Part shown: positions 43,501 to 55,792 of the stretch, piece after piece | Position numbering within the stretch: position 1 is the stretch's first letter | Layout: each line of letters begins with the position of its first letter | NCBI GenBank assembly: GCA_034766995.1 | Contig: CM068313.1 | Span: 5,276,461-5,340,460 of the forward strand | Source of the DNA: Acanthacorydalis orientalis | Lineage: Eukaryota; Arthropoda; Insecta; Megaloptera; Corydalidae | Direction of reading: 5' to 3' | Length of the DNA stretch: 64,000 nt | Notes under the pieces: model-generated | Seen by the model: only the letters and a program-made list of their open reading frames with translations | What the model was told of the DNA's origin: nothing | The model's database searches: none | Translations under genes and position numbers: made by a program

Positions 43501-43795
43501 TGTAATTGCTTTTTTTTAAATTTAGATTGTACCTCAAATTCCTGGTTTCATTGATCAGAAGCTACAACAGATATCTCATTAAACGACATTGATGACTTTA
43601 AGTGACCATAATCATGCTGAAAGACAAAAAGATGTTCCTGAAGAATAAAATTTTCTTCACTATTTCAATGTATCTGACGATTTTAACATTATACAGGTCG
43701 GATATTTAACTGAGTAATTAATTAATAAGCCAGTGGCCTGTTATTTTTTTCAATAATTGATAATAAATGATTTTTCTTTAAATTCATGATTGTTA

Positions 43796-43866
43796 CCACT
43801 TAAATTAAAAAAAATATATGATTTTGAAGGTCATAAACCGAAATTCCTCTTCTACAAGCTTAATAT
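43796..43866 (+). mobile_element. Family C mariner 3' end relic
   Basis: CCACTTAAATTAAAAAAAATATATGATTTTGAAGGTCATAAACCGAAATTCC parallels the last 70 bp of the copy at 52335-52553. No transposase remains upstream. Confidence 0.6.
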
Positions 43867-44084
43867 GTATGATTTATCTTAAATCCTAATTTTCATGAAT
43901 GTAAATCTAAATTAAATCTGAGAAAAAGTTTCTGGAATAATGAAAGAAAAATTGAAAGTTTACCTGTAACTCAAGTACTGAATAATCGATTTTTAAAAAA
44001 TGTACGAAAACAAACCGAATAAGGAGCATGACATTTTCCTAACAAACAAATAAACACATACTTAATTATTCATAAACGTTGTTG

Positions 44085-44425
44085 ACCTATAAGTCGATTC
44101 GTTTATAAATATCTAATTCATTCGTCGTTCATCTTTGGGGCCCGCTCCGGAGACCCGAAACCCATATATTATTCATTCAATTACGATTTAATATTTATAC
44201 GGATTTTATTTAAATGCGAAAATCTATTCGGCGATCGGACCGGGATTGTAGGGATCATGTGAATATTATTTATGTGCGTGTCGGCGAACGCGCGTCCCGA
44301 CCCCCCGGGCATCATGCACCGACGGCGCACATCTATTTATTCGCGCGGTAAGATTTCATTTCACGGTATACGACACATTATGTGTATACGACTTTTTGTT
44401 GACTTTACTAGCCATATTATGTTTC
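44085..44425. other. CpG-rich unique block, candidate regulatory element
   Basis: About 340 bp of unusually high G+C: GGGGCCCGCTCCGGAGACCCG near 44138, and GTCGGCGAACGCGCGTCCCGACCCCCCGGGC near 44280, where GTCGG...CCGAC can pair. ATTTAAATGCGAAAA and ATTTATTCGCGCGG also occur. No open frame spans it. After the 34-kb island it is the best candidate for a conserved regulatory element or a distal promoter. Confidence 0.42.
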
Positions 44426-44618
44426 ATTATGTGTATATAGTTGTGAGATAATGTGTGCGGAATTTAAGTTGTTGCCGCGCTTTTATATTTATGAAATATT
44501 GCAGTTGGATTTTTTTTTATATTGTTTGCTTGAACAACGCTCGTTCATAAAAACACTTCAAAATAAATATCATTTTATAGTCTTCTTTTTTTTGAACAGC
44601 AATATATTTTTTATAATA

Positions 44619-44858
44619 CAGTTCTGACACTCTGATACTAAGGCTAAATCCATTTTCACATATGAATTTTTTTCCCTATAAACTACGCTTATTTTGAAAA
44701 TAAATATTTAAGAAGTTAACATATCATTATTGATTGTTTAAAAAATATTATCTCTTCTAATAATTTCAACAGTCAAAAATGATCAAAAAAGATTTATATA
44801 ACGTTTGAATCAGAAATGATTTGTCAGGTCCAAAAAGAATTCATTTGTAAAAATGCAA
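44619..44858 (+). mobile_element. Family A (Tc1-like MITE), intact left terminus
   Basis: TA-CAGTTCTGACACTCTGATACTAAGGCTAAATCCATTTTCACATATGAATTTTTTTCCC shows the full left terminus with a 10-bp insertion. The middle carries TCAAAAATGATCAAAAAA and the right arm AAAAAGAATTCATTTGTAAAAATG, but the core is diverged and the right terminus lost. Confidence 0.62.
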
Positions 44859-45269
44859 TCATAGTTTTTTATTGCGGATTTACATAATCATAGTTATGTA
44901 AAGATTTGAAAAAGTTTGATTATTAAATTCTTATTGATTTTTTTCCCTGCAATAATCTTAGTGAATAATACATTAAGAAACGAAATTTGATCTTTAATAA
45001 TAATAAAACATTAGTCAGTTTATTTAATTAATAAATTTATTAAAGAAATATGCTTTTTTGATCATGTTGATACGTTATCTTCGTGGTTTTCGTCTCTTCG
45101 GATGCCTGAGTACCTGTTGTTCTGTATTAAATTTGAAAATATTGCAATTTTCAAGATTAAAGGTTAAGGATAGATAATTTTAGAGATTTAATCTCTCATT
45201 ATCTACTTGAAGATAACAAACGTGTCGAAATTAGTAATGTATAATGGTATTAGTAATCTGATCGAAAAT

Positions 45270-45905
45270 AACAAAATAGACTGAGTCTCTACGGACTATT
45301 TATTGCTTGGATGACTAAAAATCGATCTGGTTATGGACCCATTAGCGATAGCAGACGAAAAATGGATCCAATACAACAATATGGAACCGAAACGGACTTG
45401 AAGGTGAAAGAATCAAGCCTATTCTAAAGACCAGTTAGCATTCTCAGAAGGTTGTGCTATCTGTAAGCTAGTTTTGCAAAAGTATGATCTTTATGAGCTG
45501 CTTCTCATAGCCGAAACGGTTAATTACGATAAGTATTGTCAACAAGTGAACAATTTGATGAGAGTAACTGAGGAAAAATGTCTGGTTCTGGTCCATCGGA
45601 AGAGGGTTGTCTTTCATCAAGACCCCACACTTTCATGCGAATCCAGAGAAAGCTCAAGGAGCTAAACTGGAATCTCCATTGCACCCACAATATTCTTTTG
45701 ATATTTCTCGGTCAGATTATCACTAGTTTCGCTCATTACAAAACAGTTTGAACTATAGAAAAATCGCTTCTCTTCACGACCTAAAAAACTACATTTCTTC
45801 GGTCTTCGACGAAAAACAAGACATCTGTTATGACAGAGACACTCGAATGTTGTTAGAACGTTGGCGGAAGATTATAGAAAACAATGATAATTACTTGATA
45901 TAATG
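45270..45905 (+). pseudogene. Mellifera-type mariner transposase relic (catalytic half)
   Basis: Three frames together trace the catalytic half of a mariner transposase. IADEKWIQYNNM at about 45348-45380 carries the first Asp of the DEKW motif. ETVNYDKYCQQVNNL at about 45513-45560 follows, then RVVFHQDP with the second Asp at 45621-45623. ISRSDYH has the third Asp at 45715-45717. LHDLKNYISSVFDEKQD and ERWRKIIENNDNYLI end at the TAA at 45902. The spacing between the second and third Asp is about 31 codons, not the 34 of an active enzyme. The N-terminal half and terminal repeats are not recognisable. Clearly inactive. Confidence 0.82.
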
Positions 45906-46044
45906 AATAACAGTAATGAATTTATTTCAATAAAATCATTTACTCCATTTTCCTACTATAAAACTTATCAGAACTTTTACACTCACACAATATAAAATGT
46001 CACCCCTCGCAAAATACTTTATTTTATTAAAAAGAAAACATTTT

Positions 46045-46212
46045 AAATTTTGCAAATGATTTTCTTCCTATCATCAATAAAAATGCTCAAGAGTTGATTA
46101 TTAAACATATTTAATTGTTACTTATGCACATTTCTACAGCTATATCAACATCTTCAAAGTCTTAAGTGTTGAAACATTTCAAAAAATGAATTTGTGAAAG
46201 TGAATTTAACTT
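46045..46212 (-). mobile_element. Family A (Tc1-like MITE), core in reverse orientation
   Basis: On the - strand the core reads CTTTGAAGATGTTGATATAGCTGTAGAAATGTGCATAAGTAACAAT. The right arm AATGAATTTGTGAAAGTGAATTTA is followed by a degraded terminus. Confidence 0.65.
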
Positions 46213-46507
46213 TATTATATTCTTGGGTAGTCATGCAAGAATTTTAACTACTTGTTTACAGTATTTTTATCTACTGACTGGTGCTAGATTTTTTTAATAA
46301 AAAGTGAAACAGCACAATGTATAAATTGAAATTATCTACTGAATGAAAATTCAGTGATGAGAACTTGCCAGTCTGCTAAATGCAAAACTGATATGTTTTC
46401 AGCTTAAGACAATTATTAATATTTATTAATAACTATCTTCTCCTATAAAATTAATATATATTTAATTTTGCTAATTAAATATTAGTTAATTTTATATAAA
46501 GATACAA

Positions 46508-46549
46508 ACACACACACACATATGTATATATATATATATATATATATAA
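46508..46549. repeat. (CA)n(TA)n microsatellite
   Basis: CA run, CATATG, then about 12 TA units. Confidence 0.93.
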
Positions 46550-46659
46550 ACTTTATTTATTGACTTATGAAATATTTATATATATATTGTAGATTAGAAT
46601 TTTATTTTATTGCACACTTGCAATAATAAATCTTTTTAGTTCAACAGATTCTTAAAGAT

Positions 46660-47220
46660 TTGTTTTATCTGCCGCATTATCGTGTCAGTAAAAAAGTATC
46701 TTTAAAAAAGACGTTTGTACATGTAAAAAGAAACACAACCGAGCACAAATAAAAATCCGACTTCGGTTAAAATAAACGTACGTGAATACGTAACCGTTGC
46801 AAAAAAAGAGCGCACGAAGAAGTTGAAATCTGTACGATTTATCTTTGTACGTAATGTTCATAAGGGCAATTTTTCCGAGCCATCAGTGCTTTATTCATAC
46901 ATTTTGAAGAAAATTTATATCCGTACTTATTCAAAAGCATCCAATAAATACATTTTGTGGAGAATGTTCATTTTATGCAACGTTCACACATGTCCGTTTT
47001 ATATATTAGATCAACCCTCATCATTCAACGTTCATCTGACAGTCTTTCATTCAAAAAAGACAAGCCATTTACGAAATTTATATAAATACAACTTTTTTTT
47101 TTATATACTCACACAGGCGCACACACTTGGACGTTAAAATTCACGCCGTGTTTAATATTAATTAGTTTTTAGTGCGCGTGAGACGATGGTTAAACTGATA
47201 GCTCCGTTTCAAATTTTTTA
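46660..47220. other. Moderate G+C unique block with a 104-codon frame, coding doubtful
   Basis: A + strand frame is open from 46823 to 47137. The predicted product has no motif, signal peptide or family resemblance that I recognise. CpG is scattered (AAACGTACGTGAATACGTAACCG near 46773). Confidence 0.25.
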
Positions 47221-47267
47221 AATTTAATTCCAGAACTAATTCGTACGCTGACATACACATACACTTC

Positions 47268-47330
47268 ATACATATATATATATATATTTATATATATATA
47301 TATATATACTTATATACATACATATCCATT
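47268..47330. repeat. (TA)n microsatellite, interrupted
   Basis: Two TA runs split by TTTA and bordered by CATACA units. Confidence 0.93.
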
Positions 47331-47399
47331 CAAACTCGAGATACATTTGGTAAACAGCCAACAATAGATCCATTTGGCAAAGATTAACTTTAAAGTAAA

Positions 47400-48750
47400 T
47401 TTATAATTCTTACAAGACTTTCAAATAAATTTGTGACACATTTTTTTTTCTCCACAAATTATATTTTTATGATTTATGAGAAATTGTTCAAAATAAAAAC
47501 TATTAACTGAAGTACATAACAAAGAATGTATGTTTTTATTGCTTACATGATCTTGTTTTTATAAGAATGGTTTCAAAACTCAAATAAATATAAAAATATT
47601 TATTATTAAAATATATTGAAAAAAAATAAGTGGAGAAGAAAAAAAAGGAAGAGAGTGGAGAAGAAAAAAAGAGAATGAATGAAATTGAAATAAATAATTC
47701 ATAAAGTTTAAATATAGACTTTAAAAAAATAAATGAATTTTTAATTGATGTTGATTATATAATATTAACTTCAAATAGTCGATTTATGGTTAAACATATT
47801 TCAGTTTTTTTAGAAAAAATCAACCATTAGCATGGAAAAATGATCAAAAAATAGATTTTTAAGTTTGTACAAAAAAAATAATATTTGGATTAAAACAAAC
47901 ATGAAGAATAAAAAACTAAAATATCAAGTTATAAAGGGAATAATTGATATAAATGAATATTATTAATTAAAATAAATTAATAATCTTTATATTCAAAAAA
48001 ATTACATATTTCCTATTTTTTAAATTTAATTAAATTTGAACTTGGAAAAAACAAGACCTATAGTATGGAAAAATTGACAAAAAAATAATATAAAACTGAT
48101 TTTTTAACTTAAAATTTTACTATTGTCTTATAGAGTTCTCAACGACATTCAAAAAATAGTTTTTTATTACTGAATTGACTATAATACTGACAAAAAACAA
48201 GAATAGCTTCTGTTTTAATTGAATTGCATTTAAAATTTATTTTCATTCAAATATTTTTTTGTAAAAATCAATTTCTTGTATCCAAATCATCAATTGTAAA
48301 CTAAAAATATAATTAATAAAATGAATAAATGTACTTTAATAGGGTTTGGTTTAATTAATATTTTTTTTATACTTAACCCCTTTTTTTATTAGACTGTCCC
48401 CTGTGAGAGGACATCGTACATCTAACAAATAATATTATTTTTTTAAAAAAACATGAATGAATAAATGTATTTTTGGAGTTTCATTTGAATATAGAAATTA
48501 TTTACAATGCTATATCATTTTATTTAAAGTTATTTGTTACTTGCTATTTTTTAAAAAAATATGTTCGAGTTGCTGATAAATGAGATCAAAAAAATCTCAG
48601 AGACAAAGGATTAATAGAAAAATTTATTTTAAAAAATCAATCGTTAATATTAATCTTTTTCAAGAGATACAGGAATTTATGGTGGAAATTTACTTTTACT
48701 TTAAATGGTCGAATTGTAAAAAAAATATATATAAGATATAACTTTTAAAA
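47400..48750. other. Long AT-rich, A-rich stretch, nothing recognised
   Basis: Over 1.3 kb of A/T-dominated sequence. A purine run (about 47624-47675, GGAGAAGAAAAAAAGGAAGAGAG repeated twice) stands out. GAAAAAN3GACAAAAAA phrases recur near 47830 and 48065. No gene or labelled family. Confidence 0.35.
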
Positions 48751-48759
48751 TTTTATCGT

Positions 48760-48833
48760 TTAAAATAAGTGGTTTGTATGGTATGTGCAAATTCAATTGT
48801 GAAAGTGAATTTAGCCACAGTGTCAAAACTGTA
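48760..48833. mobile_element. Family A (Tc1-like MITE), right terminus
   Basis: GTGGTTTGTATGG, ATTCAATTGTGAAAGTGAATTTAGCCACAGTGTCAAAACTGTA is the cleanest right terminus in the window. Inverted, it reads TACAGTTTTGACACTGTGGC, starting with the TA-CAGT of Tc1-type ends. Confidence 0.7.
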
Positions 48834-49079
48834 TTGTGAAAAACAAAAAAATATTAATAATAACCTACTAACAATGAAATATAAATATTATATAATTTGT
48901 AACAGAGTACAAGTGAGGGCTAGAAACTTATCAAAGAATTACAAGTTCGATTTTGATAAAATCCAAAAGCGAGTGTGGCTATTTAGGAATCTCGTTATTC
49001 GGTTATCTATCTGCGAACAACCCTTCCCGAACAGAAAAAATTATGAACATCTATATATAGATAAATATGTATATGTAGT

Positions 49080-49440
49080 AAAGTAGTATTATAATAGTAC
49101 GATATCCCAACCAATCCATTCACCCTTCAACTCGTACTCATTCAATCATCATTTGCTTAACGTCACTGACATGCTGACAGTGGCGTTCAGTCGTCCAGAG
49201 CTATCTGATTTGCAACTAGGTCCCCCACATATGGGCTGCTATTTAGTTTGCACACAATATATACGAGGCACAGAATGTGTCATTCACAAGGCAATGGTTG
49301 CTTACGTTATCATTTTCCGAAGTAGACGGTTTTTCACTTTTAGTGATACGTACAGGCCAAGCGGACTTGTTTCACAAACCATTTTAGACAAGTATTTATA
49401 CGATTTGTGGCAATCTAGACAGATTTATATTTATTGAGTC
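49080..49440. other. G+C-richer unique block with a 94-codon frame
   Basis: A + strand frame, 49153-49437, is open across the whole block, but the product is unfamiliar. Composition resembles the other islands in the window. Candidate regulatory block; coding possible but unsupported. Confidence 0.3.
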
Positions 49441-49554
49441 TTATATTTTGAAATTATTTTATGAAAAATATGAAATAAAATATCTGTTTAAAATTTCTAC
49501 TACTGATTCATTTTTAAGACTATTTCATTCCAGAAATACTAAAAAAAAATCAAA

Positions 49555-49558
<4 letters not shown>

Positions 49559-49607
<49 letters not shown>
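49559..49607. repeat. (TA)n microsatellite
   Basis: About 24 TA units. Confidence 0.95.
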
Positions 49608-49609
<2 letters not shown>

Positions 49610-50365
49610 AATACAAAGAAAAAATAAATTTATATAAGCTAAAAGAGCTCATAGTCAGTCACCGAAGTATAACTAAATATTAAAATGATTTTTTTGTACT
49701 GATTTATTTGCTTCTCAACAATATAAGACAATTACGAGACTCTGATGACATAAAAAAGGAAAAATACTGAGAAAGATGATTACATATAGGAAAACGTTCA
49801 ATTATAGTTTATAAACAAATAAAAATTAAGATAAAATTGTAAAACGTTCAAAACACAACATGAATTATTAAAAAAACTTATTAATTTAAATTAGTGTAAA
49901 AAACACAAATGATCAGCTGATCGAACTATATTTTCATCTATAAATGAACTCAACATACAATCGACGCATCTACATTACGATTACAAAGAGTTATGTTAGA
50001 AAATTTAGAATTTAATTCTCTTATCACAAATTATTTCTGTTACTGCAAAAAAAATACTGTGCACTTGGAACGAAAATCAAAGACAATACTTAACATTACT
50101 TAGTAACTTTTCTTCAAAAATGCCATATCTTTCTTATAAGTTTGGTTTGAAACTTGTTTTTGGTTTTTGAAATTTTTTAAGTCTAGTATACGTTGTCTAT
50201 TTCAGTCTTTTTGCCATTAAATATTTATTTACTGTTATCGAAATTAGTTGCTTAAACCTACAATGTTTTATCGATGGTGATGTTAGTTCCTAAGCAAAAA
50301 GTAAATTTTCAAAAAACAATTCTTCGAAAAGAAATTGAAATTACAATTATCTTTCAACTTTTACC
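49610..50365. other. AT-rich stretch, nothing recognised
   Basis: No feature supported. Confidence 0.35.
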
Positions 50366-50476
50366 AACCTAACATGACATATCTGACCTGACTTAACCTG
50401 ATCAGATTTGACCAGAACGAGACATGACCGAACAAGACATGACCAGAGACAGACATGACCAGATGCGAACCAGAAC
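50365..50476. repeat. Degenerate minisatellite around AGACATGACCNGA
   Basis: ACATGACATATCTGACCTGACTTAACCTGATCAGATTTGACCAGAACGAGACATGACCGAACAAG is followed by two closer units, AGACATGACCAGAGAC and AGACATGACCAGATGC. Period is about 16-17 bp in the second half. Confidence 0.6.
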
Positions 50477-50989
50477 AGAGAATACTTTTATCAAAGAGTC
50501 ATTCTTCCAAAAAATTGCATTTCTAACAAATTATTTTTTTCCAAAAATTGTATTACTGAGAGCTATTTTCTAAAAAAAATTAGTTGTAGTTTATAAGTTA
50601 CTATAAGAAACCAATAAAAATAATGATATTATATAAATAATTAAACGTTAATTTCCAAAATCAAGAGATATTTATTAAAATTTGTTACTGACTAACATCT
50701 ATTCAAACATACTTTTTAAAATAAAGTGTTAGAAAAAATCGTTATTGCTTTTAAGATATTAAGTTAAAATTACAGCTTATAAAGCTTCTTTTTCTTTTAT
50801 AAATGTTATAGTCATTATCGATTTTTTATTTATTGCAGAATTATTAATTAAAATATAATTTCGTGTATATTAATATTCATTACAATCTTTTCAAATAACT
50901 CGCAAGCATTGAAAACAAATAAGCGAGTGAAAAAACCAACGTATAAATATAAATCCAAATAAGTGTAATTTCCAAAAGAAAATTTATAA

Positions 50990-51345
50990 TGATAAAGGTT
51001 CAAAGAAATCTCAATTTCCTCTTCGGTCTAATAAAAGGCGACCGTTTCGCGTAAAATGAAACATTACATAATTTATATTAAAAAAAGAACAGGCACGAAA
51101 CGAGAACTCGTCATAAATTTCATTTGGTCGATATTTAAATATATTAAAAATGCATCCATAACCCTATATTCTGTGTTATCTGATTAGTGCGTGTTCACGT
51201 TATTCATGTTCAACGGGCAGAAAGATGAGACTGGAAGGTTGGTAATAAGCACAGCATTTTTGGACACATTATCATTTATCACAATTAGTATTTGAACATT
51301 AATGAACCGACGACCTGATCCTGAATAAGAAATTGCAACGACAGG
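50990..51345. other. G+C-richer unique block
   Basis: Block with AAGGCGACCGTTTCGCG near 51035, CGTGTTCACG near 51190 and ACCGACGACCTGATCC near 51306. No frame or repeat relatives. Confidence 0.3.
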
Positions 51346-51349
51346 ATGA

Positions 51350-52260
51350 CTGAAAAAATAATACTTTTTTTTAAATGATATATGAATCGAATTTTTTCGA
51401 AATTAATCAAGCGGATGTTATCAAACCGAGAACGGTCACGTTCGCCTCTTTTTTTGTATATAACACTGAAATTTCAGTTTATTTTTTTCTGTTTCATTAA
51501 AACGTCGATACATATTTTTTTTTTGTTAAATGCCAGGATGTAATTATATCGAAACGGTGTTGATGTAATTATGTTAAATCAATCTGTACACTACAGTTTT
51601 TGTTTAAAAACTCAAACAAAATTGACAAATGTGTTGTAATTTTTCTACTTTCGACATGAAAATAAAATATTGTTTTAATATATGGATTTTTTAAAGAGAT
51701 TGGTATTATTTTTTTAAGATACATTTATTCAGTACAACTTTTTATAACGAATTTAAACAAATATATAATTTATTTGTATAATATAGTTAACTTAATAATA
51801 TATTTAAATTATTTAACTCCTTCAAATGATGATTTGGCACAACACATACAATAATTTGAAGAAATATCATCAAATAGTTGATTTTATAAAACGAGAAATA
51901 GAGAAAGAAGAAAATTAAGAGAAGATGATGAATTGAAAAATATTATTCCACAGATATTTGATAATAAATAAACTATACTTCTTTTGTCTTCTATATGTTT
52001 AAACTGTATAGATGTATTAGATATAGAGATAATAAATACAATAAATGAATTATATACCAAAGATGAAAAAGTAGTCTTGAAGAATTGTTTCAGTATACAT
52101 TCTAGAGAATACACAGTTATTCAGAAGTGAAATACAAATATTAGAAAATCTTTCACAAATAATTCAGAAGTGGGGTGCAAAAAATTGAGAAGTGTTTCAT
52201 CGATAAGTCCGTAATGGAATTAAATTGTTTGGAAATACTCACAAACTCATACATACAAAT
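51350..52260. other. AT-rich stretch, nothing recognised
   Basis: A 76-codon - strand frame (51884-52114) is hydrophobic and low in complexity; no family match. Nothing else supported. Confidence 0.3.
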
Positions 52261-52263
52261 ACA

Positions 52264-52272
52264 CACGCACAC

Positions 52273-52304
<32 letters not shown>
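52264..52304. repeat. (CA)n(TA)n microsatellite
   Basis: Interrupted CA units then about 14 TA units, ending just before a family C element. Confidence 0.93.
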
Positions 52305-52334
52305 TACTAACAAAAGTTAAGATATTAAATATAT

Positions 52335-52553
52335 TTAAGATGAAGAAGGTTGCGAGCGTCCTTCTTCTGTTCATAACAACCAACTGAAGGCGTTAGTTGA
52401 ATCAGAACCACGCACAACAATTCGAAATCGTGCCCAAAAGTTAGGCGTTAGTCATGCAACAGTTGTGGACTACTTAAAACCACTTAAATTAAAAAATGTA
52501 TATAAATTTGAAGGTCATAAACCGCAATTATTTTTCTACCAACCTAACATTTA
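52335..52553 (+). mobile_element. Family C (Hsmar1/cecropia-like mariner), 5'-truncated
   Basis: It starts inside the DNA-binding domain. GATGAAGAAGGTTGCGAGCGTCCTTCTTC corresponds to the GRGRPSS linker with a C for G change. It reads on through LKALVESEPRTTIRNRAQKLGVSHATVVDYLK and then directly into the 3' end AAACCGCAATTATTTTTCTACCAACCTAA. The catalytic domain is missing. The last ~32 residues of the DNA-binding domain form a continuous frame. Confidence 0.8.
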
Positions 52554-52647
52554 ATGTATAGTGTATAGTTTTAAAAAAATTCAAGATGTATTGGATATGT
52601 CAATACTTAAAAATCTAAAAAATATTAAAAAAATTAAACTAAAACTA

Positions 52648-52654
<7 letters not shown>

Positions 52655-52687
<33 letters not shown>
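52655..52687. repeat. (TA)n microsatellite
   Basis: About 16 TA units. Confidence 0.93.
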
Positions 52688-52689
<2 letters not shown>

Positions 52690-52691
<2 letters not shown>

Positions 52692-53480
52692 GTAGGCATA
52701 CATTTCTTAAATAGATAAAAAATAAATAGAACAAACAAATTAATTAAGAGCAGTAATAATCTATCGAGAAAATATCGAAACTTGTATGATATTCCTATAA
52801 CATTTTTAAATAAATTTACAAAGTATTTGATTTCACCCCCATTTCGTATAATCGACTTGCCCGACCTTGTATTGCTTATGTAATTCTTTCACTATGAAAA
52901 TAATAAAATGCATTCCTTGTTAAAATAAGTATAAAGTAGAAAAGCATCTATAATTGGCTGAAGATATTATTAGTGATATTCTGATTGGTTGATATAACGT
53001 CAGCGTATATCACATATTACATTAAAACAAACATACGCTATACTGTGAATGTATCAAACTGTTGTAAAATTTTAAATCGTTTCTATGACAGTACTATAAT
53101 TGATTAGAACAATTTTATCAATAAATAAGTTTCAAATTTTACACTACATACACTAGTATATACATTGAATAATTGTGCGTTTATAGTATAACAAATTATT
53201 ACACATTTATGAACATTAATAGTATTTTAGCAGATATAACAGGGAATATTTTAAAAATATATTCATTTATTTTATATCCGATATTGAGTGATATTGACTT
53301 CAATAAGTTTGACATACAAACTTATAATTAACTTTTCTAATTAAAATAAAATATGGATCTTTTTTAATACCTTCTTTTATAACATTAGATTTATTACATA
53401 TTATTCAGTTTAAACCAGTGATTTTTTGTATTTTTAATATATTTTGTATGGTATTCATTAAATATGAAATTATACATACA
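52690..53480. other. AT-rich stretch, nothing recognised
   Basis: A slightly less AT-rich patch, GATATAACGTCAGCGTATATC, near 52990 is partly palindromic. No frame or family. Confidence 0.3.
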
Positions 53481-53487
53481 CCTATAT

Positions 53488-53523
53488 GTCTCTCTCTCTC
53501 TCCATATATATATATATACATAT

Positions 53524-53588
<65 letters not shown>
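53488..53588. repeat. (CT)n(TA)n(CA)(TA)n compound microsatellite
   Basis: CT units, a TA run, ACACACA, then about 32 TA units. Confidence 0.97.
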
Positions 53589-53590
<2 letters not shown>

Positions 53591-53599
53591 CCTATACAC

Positions 53600-54230
53600 T
53601 GAATAATTCTCTGAGGTTCATCACCAACAAAAATTATTTATTAATGAGTAATTGGTACTACAGAGAATAAGTGTATGCGTGTCTAAAATTGAATCTAGAA
53701 ATTATTTTTTTTCTTCCAACAATCATTTTGTGTAAATATATTAACATTATTAGTTATCATTGCAGTAGATTCGAAAATATAAAAAAAAATACGATTTAAA
53801 CTCTAAAAAATATTTTTTTTTAATTAATATGTCGTTATTTATTAACTTAAATTATTAAATGATAATTTAATATGGATAAAAAACGTAAATATGTATTATC
53901 TTTAATAAAGATCATGGATAATTAGTCTTATCAATAATAAAATTCAACATATCTTTCAGACTATGAAACATTATAAAAATATCATAAATTATAATTTTGC
54001 CATGTATTAAAAACAGAAATATCAAAAATGATTATACTAGTATTATAAATTCTTACATTGATTTCCATACTTCTAATCTAGGTAGCCATGGAACACACTT
54101 AATAAATGCACATCTTAATAAAACAAAAAATACAATAGTTTATAACGCGATTTACAAAAAACGATCTTAATTCAAATAAAAAAAAACACGAACTGAGAAG
54201 CTACACTGATTAATTAGATATTGGTCGATA
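53600..54230. other. AT-rich stretch, nothing recognised
   Basis: No feature supported. Confidence 0.35.
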
Positions 54231-54231
54231 T

Positions 54232-54287
<56 letters not shown>
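54232..54287. repeat. (TA)n microsatellite
   Basis: About 27 TA units. Confidence 0.97.
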
Positions 54288-54289
<2 letters not shown>

Positions 54290-54935
54290 CACTAAATCGA
54301 TGGTCCACTTGTGTTTTCCACACGTGCACCTACACAAATGAACTACTGAATGCTTTAATAGAAGTAATTGCTAGCGTATTACATAATTAATACATAGTGG
54401 ACAATGCTTCGAGCGAATAACATTTTACCGTTTATTACTTGTAAAGAACATATTACAATAAAAAAGATAGATATATCTTTTGTCTGTTTTCTATATAGTA
54501 TCGATATTTATAGACAGGTATAAACTGGCAATACTTTTGTTAGAATTGTGTACCTTATTTTCAGCAGTAATACGTCACTGAATATATTTGAAGATTATTA
54601 TTAAATATATTTAATATTTTTATTTCTTAGAATTCAATATACTTTATAGACGAAAAATGTAAAAAAATATAAAGTTAGGGATGTATTATAATAGAATTTC
54701 ATATATTTATTATTATTCTAAGGTATTGTATTTTTTTAAATGACATTTTAGTAATATTTGATTATTTTATTAAAACTGTTGTATATGAATTTATTAGTTT
54801 TCTGTCTAAAATGAAATATACAGCGATTTATTATATAGTTTTTTTTATTTTAATATATTTGAAAATTACAATTATTTTACTTTTATTCACAATTAATATT
54901 CTATAAGAAATATGTATTTTTATGTTATCTTGATG
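54290..54935. other. AT-rich stretch, nothing recognised
   Basis: A short less AT-rich patch (TGTGTTTTCCACACGTGCACC, with the CACGTG E-box) near 54310-54330; otherwise low complexity. Confidence 0.3.
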
Positions 54936-54939
54936 CTAT

Positions 54940-55006
54940 ACTAGGATGGTAGAAAAATAATTGCGGCTTTCAACCTTCAAACTCGTAACAAAAACCGCAA
55001 TTAAGG
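54940..55006 (-). mobile_element. Family C micro-MITE: two mariner termini only
   Basis: CTAGGATGGTAGAAAAATAATTGCGGCTTTCAACCTTCAAACTCGTAAC is joined to AAAAACCGCAATTAAGG. It has the same internal deletion junction as the copy at 41501 (TTCAAACTCGTAACAAAAACCGC against TTGAATTCATAACAAAAACCGC). Its outer right end is lost. Confidence 0.65.
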
Positions 55007-55169
55007 TTTTGATTAAGCAGAATGTATGTTCTTCACTATTATTTTCAGGACGATTTCAGGCAAATTTTGAAAAATGAAAGTCTTCAAAATGACAATGGTA
55101 AACGTGCCAAATCTAGTGCTGAAGAACATACAGATTCTCTAAATTTCAAAGACTATCAGAAGAACACAT

Positions 55170-55425
55170 CCACAAATTAATTTTTCAGTTATTCGACAAA
55201 CCACAAAAGAAATCTTCTATTCAAAAACTTTCAATAACATTACTGATCATTTTCGAGTCTTCTTTATATGCATTTAAATCTCGATTAAACAATACCTCAT
55301 TCTTTAATCGACCAGATATAAAAATATCTGCAACTAAAAAAATGATCAGAAATTAATTATTGAACATTTTTGATCACACAAAGTTCTGTGGGTATAGAGC
55401 GAGTGAAAAATTTATTTTTTAAAAA
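55170..55425 (-). mobile_element. Family A (Tc1-like MITE), core in reverse orientation
   Basis: Left arm CACAAATTAATTTTTCAGTTATTCGACAAACCACAAAAG, an inverted and diverged core at about 55250-55340, and right arm TTAATTATTGAACATTTTTGATCACACAAAGTTCTGTGGGTATAGAGCGAGTGAAAAATTTATT. Both extreme ends are gone. Confidence 0.62.
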
Positions 55426-55429
55426 AATT

Positions 55430-55745
55430 CATCCTTATTTACAGAATATTATGAATATATTTGTCATTATTATTATTATATGATTTCTGTATTATTTCTT
55501 TAATCTTTCACAAGTGTATATTTTTTTTATGAAACCAAACATACAATTTCAAAATTTATTTGTACACATTTACAGAATTTCAACTTTAAATCCTTTGAAT
55601 TTACAACTTTCCATACAGACAAACACAGGAAAGTTATATTTGAGAGAAAATTATCAAAGGAAACATTTAAAGCTCATGAAAATACCATTCACATAAACAA
55701 AGTTATTTACTAGTTTTAATTGATGTAAGACTGACCGCTAATAAA
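55430..55745. other. AT-rich stretch, nothing recognised
   Basis: A 60-codon + frame (55514-55696) has no resemblance to any family. No other feature. Confidence 0.3.
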
Positions 55746-55751
55746 ACCACA

Positions 55752-55792
<41 letters not shown>
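55752..55792. repeat. (TA)n(GA)n microsatellite
   Basis: About 7 TA and 10 GA units. Confidence 0.93.

Noticed and set aside
46823..47137. 104-codon + frame as a gene
   Set aside because: Composition and residue use look random, and no motif or homologue is recognised.
47624..47675. Purine tract GGAGAAGAAAAAAAGGAAGAGAG as a triplex or promoter element
   Set aside because: Simple low-complexity repeat without neighbouring promoter features.
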